From Obelidium mucronatum (lineage: Eukaryota; Chytridiomycota; Chytridiomycetes; Chytridiales; Chytriomycetaceae), in the NCBI GenBank assembly GCA_025765595.1, contig JAIVFH010000045.1, forward strand, positions 203,708 to 267,707: a stretch of 64,000 nt of DNA, read 5' to 3'. The notes beneath the pieces were generated by a model, which was given only the letters and a program-made list of their open reading frames with translations, had not been told where the DNA came from and did no database searches. Made by a program: the position numbers and the translations under genes. This document shows, one piece after another, positions 33,850 to 45,881 of this stretch (position 1 is its first letter; each line of letters begins with the position of its first letter).

Positions 33850-34486
33850 TTGCAGGTTGCTTGTCAACCTGTCATGTTAAGGGGGAGTTTGAGGGGGTTG
33901 AAAGGCAATTCCTTGTAGTTCTATTTTTAGAAAATGTATTTATTTTTGTGCATTCTTGACATTTGGAAGTAACAACCAATTGGGATTCCCAACTTTATGA
34001 AAACAAAAATAACAAACAAAGTCTGGAGAATGATCAAAGCTGAAAAGATGGAAAGGGGGGTGTTCTTTGGGTACTATTTCAAACTAGGGAGCCTGGCTAC
34101 TGCAACAAACAAAAAACACAAGTCAAGGAAGAAAAAAATGGCCTAATCCTGATGCTGGCCACCCAAAACCTGAACAGATTTGGCATATGCCAGGGTTACC
34201 CATACTAACATGCCAGGGTTACCCATACAAACATGGCAAAAAACACTTTGCAGAAATTTTTCTGTATGTGTTCTATTTTTCTTGCTAACAGCCCTAGACT
34301 TGAGAGGGGGGGGGCCAGTGGGAGACTGTAGCTTTATTAATTTATTGTATTGTATTCTATTGTATTGTATTTGTATTGTATTCTATTGATTGTTTTCTAT
34401 TGTATTGTATTGTATTGTATGTATGGTATTCGTATATCAGCTACAGTCTCCCAACCAGCTATGGTATAGTATAGTATTGTATTGTA
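33850..34486 (+). mobile_element. Helitron-like element, truncated by the duplication junction
   Basis: Starts TTGCAGG after A33849, identical in position to 44034. It runs through the GGGAGACTGTAGCT unit and ends in the microsatellite at 34486, where duplication copy 2 begins. Confidence 0.8.
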
Positions 34487-34764
34487 GACAGCACAGCAGA
34501 CGCGCGAGGACCCCCGTTGTAGGGGTTTTTGTTTGTCTGCTGCATTCGGTGGTGTGGTTTGTTTGTTGTGGTTGCACGCGTCAGAGTTTTAAAGATTTTT
34601 TTTTCGGAATCAACGTCTTGTTGCATCCAGGATCCAAGATCCCTTTGTAGAGTTGTGACATTTCTTTCAAAGTCTCTTAACAATACAATGGAAAACAACA
34701 ATGCGATTTTACTTAAAACTAACAACAAAACAACCCAATCACAAACAACCAGAAAAACTAAATT

Positions 34765-35943
34765 TTAAGAAGAAAAGAACAATAAACACTCAGGCGTTTC
34801 TGAGAATTCCATTCCCAGGCATCCAACCGACATGTTTAGGTTCAATTCCAACATCATTTTTCGCCATGTTTGACTGAATTGCGGGAGTCCCCTTGGGTTT
34901 TTCTCCTCCCCCCTGTTGGTTTTAACACGCTTCTTATTTTGAGGACACGAAGAACTGAAGTGATCTGTATCACCGCATTCCCAACAAGAACCGCATTCCC
35001 ACTCCAGGTTGTGAAATCCAGAACAGTCATCGCACTTCGGAAACTTTCGTTGTTTTGAAGCCACTTTCTGTGATTTCTTTGCGTTCTTCTGTTGTCGTGA
35101 GCCCATACTTTTGCTGCTTTTTATCAGCAAGGCCCGTGATCGTGACCTTTGCGACTGGAGCGTTACGTTTGTTTGCTTCAACGTAACTGTCCCACAAATC
35201 CACCATTTTCTGCTCCAACTCTTTGATGGACAGATATTGCAGGTTGCTTGTCAACCTGTCATGTTAAGGGGGAGTTTTGCAGGTTGCTTGTCAACCTGTC
35301 ATGTTAAGGGGGAGTTTGAGGGGGTTGTAGGCCAATTCCTTGTGGTTCTATTTATAGAAAAGATGTTCCTACTTTGTTCAAATGGTTTGAGGGTTAAGAA
35401 GGGGGTTTTCAATAGCTCTATTATTAGAAAATGGACATGTTCAAGCTGTTGCTTCCTTGGTAAATAAAGGAAAATTGACTTGGAAACCAAAGTAACTCCA
35501 GACAACACAACTGTCTCAAGAAGGGTTTTTTGACCTGAGTAATCATATTTTACTGATTTAATTTTCCGGCTGCTGCCATGTCATGCTTGTCCACCTGAAA
35601 ACCAGAATAAGCGTTTGTCTAATTGATTTCATCAACTAACACAAGCCAGATTAATGCCTAGTAAGCAGTACAGATTGCAGGTAGACTCATGATGAGAATC
35701 AGTCTCCTTTTGGGTTGTTTGACATCTTCTGGTTAAGTTTGGAAACAAAGATGACAGTTTCTTTTAATTTTCTGGCAATCAAAATAGAAATTCTGACTTA
35801 TTGCAAACACCCTAGAAAGAAAATTTGTGTTTACAAGTTTTGTAATCCCATTAAGTCCTAATTTCTCTGGAGTTGCAACCTGCACTGCGAAGAAGCAAAG
35901 TGACTGAGCGTATGTCTCTAGTTCCTGGAGTTTGAGGGCCATC
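34765..35943 (-). pseudogene. Gag-like CCHC gene, second copy
   Basis: Duplicate of 28068-29245 with the same Helitron-like insertion at the same codon and the same frame change. MALKLQE lies at 35942-35922 and the frame resumes at 35236. Confidence 0.55.
35237..35921 (+). mobile_element. Helitron-like element, 685 bp, second copy
   Basis: Duplicate of 28540-29224, including the tandemly repeated first 40 bp. It predates the 6.7-kb duplication. Confidence 0.85.
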
Positions 35944-37328
35944 ACCGCCTGAGCAAATCAATGATCCTACCGCAAGTGCACCTTCTTTTGTGAGTCGAAT
36001 CCCAAATGAAGAGTTTCACCCAAAGAAGTGCACTAATCCACAGGTCGCAAGTGGCCCGCTAGCGGCTCGTCATCAGGTCGCAAGTGGCCTGTGAGCGGCT
36101 CCCGAGGTCCGGCTTGCTTCCCCAATTGTATTTGCTGTGATAAGAATCTAAATTCTGTGCTTAGGATGCTATAACAAAAATCATCTGGGTTGTTGACCAA
36201 TTTCACTTCAGAAACCATAGTTGTAGAGACAGATTCTGCATGGAAAATTGTGACGCAAGGTCTTTTGCTAGGCTATACCAACGAAACAAGCCTTTGTTCA
36301 ACACATCAGCAGCAGAACAGTGTGCTGGATGGTTTGGGACACATTTTGCGATATTTGGACCCTCTTCAGGAAGACTGAGGTGCGGTGGCAAGCCATCCGC
36401 TAGGACCTTTTTAGCTCTGAATTTTTTTTTAGAACTTTTAAAGAATAGTACTGCATAAAACCGAGTCAATACTTAAGAAAGAGCAAGAGCAAAAGCTCGT
36501 CTTTCCATTGATAGAAGGAATGTATAATATGATTGGTAGTATAATCCGGCAGTTGTACCAAATTAATGAGACAAATCATCTTGTCTTCAAATTTTTTTAG
36601 GGGGCCAGAACTTTCTTGAATAAGCCATGGAAAGTTTTTGCACAAGTCTTATGGATATCAATGTCTTTGAGAGAAAGCTACATATAAAGTTTGAGGGTTA
36701 TTGTTTGCACGGTCCAATTGAGCAATGGTGATCCAATGATTCAAGACCCCTTGAAGTTTCTCAGGGGGCAAGCCAAAGCCAAGATAGCGGGAAATTGGGT
36801 CAGAGTAATGGACTTTGACTTATCAGAATTGGGCAGCAAAATCTGACAGATACGTGAGAGGGGGCACAGCAACAGCACCAGGAGCACACCCAGCCACCAG
36901 AGCCAGATTACAATTCCGAACTTTGATCCACAACCAGCCAGGCATGAATTTTAATTGATTTACAACCACACCATTCACTGTTGTTGATATGAACTACTCA
37001 TTTGGAGCAACAGCAAATCCCAAAAAAAGGCCAAAGTTCCCTTGGCAAAGATCTTCAAGTGTTCCAAATCTGGAATACGCTTTGTTATCATCACAGGCTT
37101 TCCGAGATAGAATTCAAAAGTGAGGGGAATTTTGCTGGTGGCATTGTCATTCGGAAAACCAAGAGCCTTCGCTACAATCTGATAGCACACCAATTGCTTC
37201 TTCCAAGCCAAGTCCATGACTGCCTACCGCAAGACAGCACATTGTTCAAGATTCTTTGCAGTAGCCACTGGAGCAAAGAGTTGGCAAGACATTTGACAAA
37301 GTAGATTGGGAACTTGCAGCACTGATTG
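35944..37328. pseudogene. KDZ gene and end remnants, second copy
   Basis: Duplicate of 29246-30631. The target duplication GCACTGATTG lies at 37319-37328. Confidence 0.55.
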
Positions 37329-38864
37329 TGTCCCCATAGCGAGCCGGACCTTGCGAGCCGCTAACGGGCCGCTTAGCAGGCCGCTCGCGACCTGTGGGCG
37401 CCCCGCGTGCGAGCCGCTAACCAGTGGAAAGCCACCCGCGTCGCAGTTAGTTCACAGGCCAAAAGCCAGTTGACAGCCAGTGGAGAGCCAGTTGAAAGCT
37501 AGTCCTTACTTTATTTCAAAAAAGGTAAGAAGCAATAAGCAGAAAAGTTTTAAAACCATAATATATGTATTTAAAGTAATAAACAAAATCCAAAGTACCA
37601 ACAATAAACAAAAACAAAGAAAGGATGCGCGAAGTCCAAAATAACAAAATATTGAAGAAACAATAAATAAAAAAACCCCCGATCAGCGCTTTGCCTTCTT
37701 GCTTGCGCTTCCTTCCTGAAGCGGCTCCCGCCAATATGCCTTCTTGACATGTTGGTTGTTTGCAAAGGCCCGAAGCACCACATACGTCTCTGGCTTGCGC
37801 TGATGGCGGCTTTGCCCAGCCTTGTAGAAGTGCAGATGGTTGAATGCTTGGATGAAGCTGCCAGAATTGTGGTTTTCGTCAGGAACACCAGTATGGAAGG
37901 ACAGCTTTTTGGTCCATTCAGCAAAATGACGTTTCGCTAATTCAAAAGTAAACGTCATTCCGCTGTATGTTGCAAAGAAGCACTTGTTCTTCAAGAAGAT
38001 CTATAGCAAAGTCAGAAAACGCAGATAACACTCAATTGCAGGTTGCTTGTCAACCTGTCATGTTAAGGGGGAGTTTGAGGGGGTTGGAGGCCAATTCCTT
38101 GTAGTTCTATTTTTAGAAAAAGTGTTCCTTCTTTGTTTAAATGATATGAGGGTTAAGAAAGACTTTCTAAATAGTTCTATTTTTAGAAAATGGACTGGTT
38201 CAAGATGCTACTTCCCTGACAATTAACAGAAAACTGACACACAAATAATAGTCAAGCTAAATGACTCAACTGTCTTCAATCAGGGTTTTTTTTGACTGGA
38301 GTGATTATGTTTTAAGGAATCAATTTTCTGGCTGTCCTTTTATGCTTGCACACCTAAAAAAAAGAAAAGGTTTCCTCCAAGTGATTTTCACCCAATTATG
38401 GAGGCTACAAAAGTACACAAATTAAGAAGAGGATTAACGCTATATAAGCAGCACCCATTGCAGGCATGAGAACAATCTGTCTCCTTTCACATCTTCTGTT
38501 CATTAATCCTCAAGATTTTAGGGAACAGTCCAAGTAGAGTTTTTTGGATCCCCTTGGAGGAAAAAAGGACATTTTTCATCCCCTTTTGACATTTTTCTCA
38601 AGTTGTGCATTTTGATCCCTAGACAAAAAAAATAAAAAATAATTAACAAGCATGACACTGCAAATGAGTGAGGTTGCCATTCCAACCAAAAAATTGCCAT
38701 TCCAACCACCCCCCAAAAATGTTCGAAACATTGTCACAAACACAGCTTCCACACTACACCCTTGCAAACTTCAAAACATATGTATTTTTATTCGCTTTTT
38801 CTCTCACACAAAGTTTTATAAGGTTTTCATTAGTAATAAAGAAGATAGACTTCAGTTCCTCCAC

Positions 38865-41000
38865 TCACTCATTGTGACCCAAAACATGTTGATCAAAGGC
38901 GTTCTGCCACCTACGCTTGTGTGCAGGGCATATGCGATACTTATTACAGATACTGCAGTTGAGCCAAGCCGCACTTGATTGCCAGATCTTGGTGCAGCGT
39001 TGGTTTTCTGTTTCTCCGCGACAGGTTTTCGCATCTTTGGCAGCCAATTTGGTTGCTCCCACCCTCTCTTGACGTGTCTTTCGATTCTCCTTCTTTTCTT
39101 TTGACGCTTTTTGCTTTGATTCCTTGGCTTCAACGGCTGCTTGCTGTTCCTGGTGGAGTTCTTCAAACGAATAAACTCTGTTGGTCTTTACAACTGATTT
39201 GCCCTTTGCTGCGACTTTCTTCACTGGTGGAGCTGTTCCCATAGTCTTGAAGACCTCGAGGAACTTGGCGACCTCAGGATTGCGGGCATTGGCAAGAGTG
39301 GAAGGGTCGCCAATGTTGAGTGACGCATTTTCCAGGATTTTTTCTTTAGACCAGGGAAAGATGCCTGTAGACTTGAAAGCAGATTGGATCCATTCAGGCT
39401 TAATTGAGTTTCGAGCTTCCAGAGTGATTGGAACCAGTTCTTCCCCGAGGGATGCAAGGTTACAGATCCATAAGCTCCATTTCTGTTGGAATAGGCGTAC
39501 AATTGTCCGCTTTAAATTCGCGAAAATCACCTCATCCAGAGGCTGCAAGAAATGTGTAGTGTTTGCAGGTAGGAAGAAGCCGTTGATGCCAAGCTTGAGG
39601 CAGTGGTCAAGGGTGTCAGCGGTCCTGTGGACGCCAAGGTTGTCCAGCAAAAGAACAGGTGTCAAACCGGGGTGCAAAATCTCCCAACAAGCTTTATCTT
39701 GCATGGTACTGAGCCTCTGGCGTTGGCTGTGGTCTCTGGGTCTTGAATCTCGAGGTTTCCGAATTTGGTTGGAAGGACAAGAATGTCCAAAACTCGCTCT
39801 CCTGACGCTGTCACGAATGGAATGAAGCTGGCAACCTTGCCTCTGGAGCCAGTTATCTCGCTGGGACGGGCGACTGCAGTGCTGACCAGAGCCTGAGAGC
39901 TGGAAGAACTGTTTTCGAGCTTGAGGCGCATTTCGTCAACATTGACCAGATTTGGCCAACTAAAATGGCCAGACGCCATCCAGGCTTCAAACTGCTCCAC
40001 CCATTTGGCGATCTCCTCTTTGGTAAGCGGATCTGTTCGTGCCTTGCTTATAGCTTTTGTAGTTCGGAGGCGAACTAGATCTGAATGGCGCTTGATGAAC
40101 TTGGGATACCATGCCTTTGCTGACCATGTTGAACCAGGATTCTTGGCATCATCGTACTCAGTGACCACGTACTATAGCGAGCGGCACTCCCGATTCGGAC
40201 CCCGATTCGGACTCCTAGTCGGAAATCGATTCGGAGTCCGACTAGGGCCCTAATAGGGACCGACTAGGAGCAATCCCGAATCGGGCGCGACTCGGAATGG
40301 CGGTTACGCCAATTTGCGCTCCTATTCTCCCCCTAGCGTACTCCTAACCTGTTTCCAGTAGGAGATTTCTGCTTTTTCCTTTTATTTTGAGGGGTTTTCT
40401 TTCTCCTAGTCGGACTTCCGAAGAGGACATAGCATCAAATGAGAAAAATTACCTAAACTACTGAAAAACTTTTTAAAATAAAGCTATTAGAACTCCTTTT
40501 AAGAGGTGGCGAATGCTATAAGGACAGGTCCAATTGGCGCATTTGCGATTAGGAGCGCCACTAGGAGCCCTAATAGCGCCCTATTGGGCTCCTAATTGGT
40601 CCAGCTCCTAGTCACGTCCGATTCGGACTCCTAGTCGGACTCCTAGTTGGGCCCTAATCGGACCCCGAATCGCGCGTGCCGCTCGGACCCCGGGCTGTCA
40701 GTGACCAACGCTATGAAGTCTGTGCGAGCCAATGGACAGTGGCAGATCGATCTTGTCTCAAGAAAGGCTGTGAACATTTGTTCCTCGCCATCTGAGAAGC
40801 GCTGGTTGCCGTGGGAATGTCCCTCATTCTTGTCCATGCGTCTGTAGATGGATCGAACTGCCTCTTGATTGATGTTGAGGTTTGCAGCGACGGTTTGGGA
40901 AGTTGGTGACATCGGCAAAAACTTGCTTGCGCACAGAGCTATTCTGCTGGGCTGGAGCCTTGGTATACTTCGGAATCTTCATTTGATGTGTGCAAAATTT
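38865..41000 (-). pseudogene. Pogo-like transposase (DDE_1, CENP-B-type HTH), broken
   Basis: N-terminal HTH pieces TSQTVAANLNINQEAVRSIY lie at 40918-40706. The gene is interrupted by the 532-bp MITE (40166-40697). It resumes WSAKAWYPKFIKRHSDLVRL (CENP-B-type HTH), with the catalytic positions NVDEMRL, LLLDNLGVHR and QPLDEVIFANLK. A Lys-rich C-terminus ends with CNKYRICPAHKRRW. Frame changes occur near 40925 and 39700. All three acidic residues survive, but the gene is dead through the MITE and the frameshifts. Confidence 0.75.
40166..40697. mobile_element. KDZ family-1 MITE, 532 bp
   Basis: Target duplication TCAGTGAC (40158-40165 and 40698-40705). The left end CACGTACTATAGCGAGCGGC and the right end read inward CAGCCCGGGGTCCGAGCGGC match the 6.2-kb element. 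The interior is CCTAATAG/CCTAGTCGG-rich without genes. Confidence 0.9.
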
Positions 41001-44000
41001 GGAGGCGTTATGAATAAAGACTGTTGATTTATTTGGTTTTGAACTTTTTTGGAGCATGGTCTGATTAGCAATTTTTTGGTTGGATTGGCAATTTCACTCA
41101 ATGAAGTCCAAAATGGCCAACTGGATGCAGCCCTAAAGCATGTTGCAAGTCTCACTGGTTCTCAGGAAGGGGAATCAGTTCTGACAGTCATGACCCCATC
41201 CAAGTCTACCGTCGCAACAATCAATGTGGTGGTGACTGTAAAGCTTGCCGCTGAAATACAGTAGCTATAGCTGTAGTGATACCATATATCCACATGTTTT
41301 GGTACATGCTTATTTTCCTGTCCCAAGTGGTGGGGCGGGCATTTTCTGATCCCTTTTCCAAAAAAAAAAAATAAATTGGCAGGAGCACTTGGAACCTCCC
41401 TTACATAACAGAAGCAATGAATATATGAGTTTCTTTGGCAGCCACTTTATATTTATAGCAATCAAAAGAAAAACCCCACTTAAATTCTACTTTTGAGCAG
41501 AGACCTAATTTCTCTGGATTTGCAACCTGCACAGCGAAGAAGCAAAGTGACTGAGCGTATGTCTCTAGTAAACATGAAATCACCTTTTTCAGCTCCTCAT
41601 TGTACAAATGGAGCCCAACGTACGCATGTCCAGACTCCTTCTTGTCAGTGAAGTTGACCAACCCAGTCTCCTGCTTGACCGTTCCCGGGTTCTTGTCCTT
41701 TCGTATGTTCCCTTCAGCCAACAGCTTGCAGTAGATGATCGCATACTTCATCACATCATCGACTTGCTTCTCCTTCACTCCTCCCGAACGTCCCGCTGGT
41801 CGAAACACAATTGACGACTGCGTCGAAGTTGATTCCATCGAATCACGGCGGGAGCTGCCGGAGCCAGAGCTTGGAAGCATTGGAGTTGAATACAATTGCG
41901 ATGACAGTGGGGTCACAACGGCAGGGCGAGCGAACACTGGTTGCGAGACTATGAATAAAAAGGCAGGGGTTAGGCTTGTGGCTCGCGCCCCACATAAAAA
42001 GGTACAGAGCGGCCTGCCAACAGGCCGCGGCACAGGTCGCAAGCGGCCCGCTAGCGGCTTGTCAGCAGGTCAAGCGGCCTGTGAGCGGCTCGTGATGCGA
42101 CCGGTATCGCGCCTCGCGAGGTCTGGCCCGCATCCCCAATTGCACTGATTGCATCAATGTCAGACTTAATAAATGCCCCCCCAACACATTTGCGCTAGAA
42201 TCCCATGAATGCAAGGTCTGAATATAAGTTTGTCCTTCTGGCACCAGACCTGTATCCAATAAAATAGGATTATTGGAAGGTACCATTTTCCAATAAAATA
42301 AAGATATTGGAAAGGCCAATTTCCAAAAAAATAAAAATATTGGAAAGACCATTTTCCAATAAAATAAAATATTGGAAAGATGGAATCAAGGGAAAACAAA
42401 CCTATGTTAAAAACACAACAAAATTCAAGTTTGCCCATAGGCGGTGACCAGCAGCAACATTTGAGCCCCTCCAACGCTAGTCTCTCACTCAAGCAGATGT
42501 TTCAGTGCCCAAACATGGGGGCTATTATCACAAGCTTCACAAGTTCTCAAATCTGCTTTTCCCACAACATCAATTTTTTCATTGAAACCTTGTCAACAAT
42601 GGGCAGGTAAGCACATTGTATCTTGGTTTTTAGTGTGTGATTCAAAAGAGGAGATGGATCCAAACATATGATCCACACACAATAGGAGTGAATTGTATCT
42701 CCTTCAATCATGAACCTGCAGCTGTGCCGCCGTTACATTGACTACAACACCATAAAGCAAAAAATGGGAATCGGTGTGCTGATAGGACTGGTCTGTAAAA
42801 ACATTCTGGGATGCTGCACATGGCCATGATGACCCAGTTTCTGCTGACACATGTGTTTGAGTTGTCAAGGGCAGCGCAGCAGCACTGGCAACAAGATGAC
42901 AGCAGACCTGGCGGCTGGTGCACTTGGCACTGTAGTTTTTTCCATTGAGGCAAAAGTGGCGCAAAGTGCACTGATTGGTTAGTTCCACCCAGAGTCACCT
43001 CTTAGTCACCTGCAATGATTAGCCTTTGCTGCACAACAAAGAACAAGGTATGTGTGGTTTGTACAGAGACTTTGGAGTCAGGGGGGCGGGACTGAAAATT
43101 TTGGATTGGTAGATTTGCACATCTACCAACATCAAATGACTCACCTCAAACCTCCCGGTGCCTGCCGAAGGCTCTGCCTCAGCCCGAGGCAAGATCAGCA
43201 ATGCCGCTAGGACATTTTGAAGTCTTGAGACCAATTGGAGGCTCCAGTGTCTGGTGCAGCGGTCCTGAAGACAACCATTTGACATTTATTTGTTCAGAAT
43301 TTTTGGAGTCCCACCCCCCTGCTTTGGAGTCACAGCTGCAGATTCAGCAGACATTGCTGCAGAGTAATTGCCAGTACCCATACTCCCTGTTGAGGTTGTC
43401 CAGTGCATCTATTTGTTTTTTGATCCGTGCCAGGCACTTGCATCAAGGACTTGACTTGCCAGCGCAATACAGAGCCACTGCGCAAGTTGGTGCTACGTTG
43501 GTGGTTGGCGTCCTGTCCTTTTGCGCTACTTTTTGTTTCTTATCATCCTTTGGTGTCTTCTGTTCGCAGCGGTGGTTGAACCATTATCTTGGGTGGACTT
43601 TCATACAAGTATGTCCTCTCTCCATCCATCTCATCCACAGCCATGATTTAAAGACTTCTAGAGGGTCCGTGGACTTCAGCAACAGATCCAGCATCAAGAG
43701 ACTGTAATGGAGCAGCGGCAGTGGTATCGGCTGCTGCAACGAGAGTAGCTGATGAGTCAGGGGTGGCGTGAGTCTGGTCACTTGATTCTTCAACTGTCGA
43801 GTCACCAAGCATATGTTCGTCATTTTCATTGTCGCTGCTTTGATGGGAGTCTTCTGTGTCTGAGCTTTTGTTATTGCTCTTGCTTGATTCACTTCCCCAC
43901 CACCATCTTCAAACACATGGACACTATTATCGATATCCAGCTGGATCCATTTAGCTCTTTTCACTGGAGTGGGACAGTCAGGGTCGCCTGTACGCAAATG

Positions 44001-44033
44001 TAGATAAGAAACAACCACCCAACATTCAAGAAA

Positions 44034-45881
44034 TTGCAGGTTGCTTGTCAACCTGTCATGTTAAGGGGGAGTTTGAGGGGGTTGAAAGGCAATTCCTTGT
44101 AGTTCTATTTTTAGAAAATGTATTTATTTTTGTGCATTCTTGACATTTGGAAGTTACAACCAATTGGGATTCCCAACTTTATGAAAACAAAGATAATAAC
44201 AAACAAAGTCTGGAGAATGATCAAAGCTGAAAAGATGGAAAGGGGGGTGTTCTTTGGGTACTATTTCAAACTAGGGAGCCTGGCTACTGCAACAAACAAA
44301 AAACACAAGTCAAGGAAGAAAAAAATGGCCTAATCCTGATGCTGGCCACCCAAAACCTGAACAGATTTGGCATATGCCAGGGTTACCCATACTAACATGC
44401 CAGGGTTACCCATACAAACATGGCAAAAAAACACTTTGCAGAAATTTTTCTGTATGTGTTCTATTTTTCTTGCTAACAGCCCTAGACTTGAGAGGGGGGG
44501 GGCCAGTGGGAGACTGTAGCTTTATTAATTTATTGTATTGTATTCTATTGTATTGTATTTGTATTGTATTCTATTGATTGTTTTCTATTGTATTGTATTG
44601 TATTGTATGTATGGTATTCGTATATCAGCTACAGTCTCCCAACCAGAAGTATATTGTATTCTATTTATTAGTACATAGCAGGTAGAAAGTGTGCACCCTT
44701 TCTGCAAGAATGTATGAGATGAGTTGTTATTGCATGGTATTGTGGGTATTGTATGAAGTGATGCATGGCATGTAGAAAGTGTCACCCTTTCCACCAGCCA
44801 GTGCACTACATTGTATTGTATAAAGAATAGTAGGTGTGTTGTATTGTGTATAATGTGAAGTGTGTAGTGTATAGGGAATAGAGTATAATATATAGTGTAT
44901 AATGTATAGTGATAATGTATAGTGATAATGCAAGCAAAAAGTGTGCACCCTTTTTGCCAGCTTGTATTTAAGTGGATTCAACTGGAAGTATTTGGTTTAG
45001 TAATAGATTTAATTTAATTAAAGTAAAACCTGGGTTAACTGAGCCAAAGAAGACATCAACCAGTAGCATGCTTTTTTTTGAAGGGCAAAGTTCCTTCTTT
45101 TATACTTTTTTTTGGAAGGGTGCATGCCTTTTTCATTATCAAACAACTTTCATTCCAAGGTCATTACAAGACAAAATATTCATTACAAGTGCCTTACTAA
45201 AACAAATAGTCATTACAAGCTCATTACAAGAAAAAAGTCATTACAAGTTAATAACAAGAAAAAAAGTATAAAACAAACTGACAAAAACTTATTGCAATGC
45301 AAACTTTTTTTCTAACTATTTTTAAGTTTTTTTTAAGTTTTTAATAAATTTTTATTCTAGTTTAATAATTTTATTTTAATAAATTTTTATTTTATTTTAT
45401 TTATTTTTATTTCTATTTTATTTTTATCTTTATTTTTATTTTATTTATTTTTATTTTTATTTTATTTTATTTTTATTTTATTTTTATGTTATTTTTATTT
45501 TTATTTTATTTTATTTTTATTTTTATTTTATTTTTATTTTTATTTTATTTTATTTTTATTTTATTTTTATTTCATTTTTATTCTATTTTTATTTTATTTT
45601 TATTTTATTTTTATTTTATTTTTATTTTATTTTATTTTATTTTTATTTTTTGTTTTTTTTAAAATTTTTAAATGTTTATTTTTTATTTATTTATTTATTA
45701 ACTGTTTAATTTGCTTTATTTAGTAACTTGTAGTTTATTTCTTTGGTTTTTGATAATAAGTTTAGTTTTAATAGTCGAGGCTGGGCAGTAAGTTGGTTTC
45801 ACTTGGTTTGGCCTAAACAAGGTTCCATTGGGCTGCAACCTGCACTGCGAAGAAGCAAAGTGACTGAGCGTATGTCTCTAG
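44034..45881 (+). mobile_element. Helitron-like element, 1,848 bp, complete
   Basis: Flanks A44033 and T45882; 5' tip TTGCAGG, 3' tail ending GTCTCTAG. The interior matches 1811-3545 in reverse. It contains 23-bp repeats, a run of ~9 G, the GGGAGACTGTAGCT unit, AAAGGGTGCACAC boxes and an A/T array. No genes. Confidence 0.85.
45313..45660. repeat. (TTTTA)n-type low-complexity array
   Basis: About 350 bp almost only of TTTTA, TTTTTA and TTTATTTT. The corresponding stretch of the copy at 1811-1910 is about a third as long. Confidence 0.9.

Larger units (their letters stand above)
27790..34486. repeat. 6.7-kb tandem duplication, copy 1
   Basis: 27790-31329 matches 34487-38035, and 31330-34457 matches 41569-44647, almost base for base. 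The junction at 34486/34487 falls in a TATTG microsatellite of a Helitron-like element. Contents: gag-like remnant, Helitron-like insertion, KDZ remnants, KDZ family-2 element and Myb-like gene remnant. Confidence 0.9.
38666..41100. mobile_element. Pogo/Tigger-like Tc1-mariner element
   Basis: Inverted ends GAGTGAGGTTGCCATTCCAA and (from the right) GAGTGAAATTGCCAATCCAA continue CCAAAAAATTGC. A second CCATTCCAACC copy lies inside the left end. The exact termini and TA duplication were not fixed. Confidence 0.6.
38036..41568 (+). mobile_element. Helitron-like element, 3.5 kb, carrying a pogo transposon
   Basis: Starts TTGCAGGTTG at 38036 and ends ...GTCTCTAG at 41568. The empty site is present in copy 1 (CTCAA at 31329 joined to TAAAC), which proves insertion between A and T with no duplication. 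38036-38640 and 41110-41568 are Helitron-like body; the pogo element sits between. No Rep/helicase gene is present. Confidence 0.85.
37683..41948 (-). pseudogene. AYVG-domain accessory gene, second copy, intron split by insertion
   Basis: Exons 41948-41584 and 38000-37683 are still intact, but the 50-nt intron between them now contains the 3,533-bp Helitron-like insertion. It could be spliced only as a ~3.6-kb intron. Changes from copy 1 are few (Y to N in LKNKCFF; P to T in NFTDKK). Confidence 0.7.
37329..42141. mobile_element. KDZ family-2 element, second copy, split by the 3.5-kb Helitron-like element
   Basis: Left end 37329, right end 42141, right duplication GCACTGATTG at 42142-42151. 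This left end is longer than copy 1 and reads CCCCATAGCGAGCCGGACCT, which resembles the ATAGCGAGCGGCAC end of family 1. Confidence 0.7.
34487..44647. repeat. 6.7-kb tandem duplication, copy 2, split by a 3.5-kb insertion
   Basis: Same content as copy 1, but interrupted at 38036-41568. Differences from copy 1 are few: single bases near 29038/35735, a ~10-bp gain near 37340, and loss of ~55 bp near 42888 relative to 32652-32707. The duplication is therefore recent. Confidence 0.9.
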
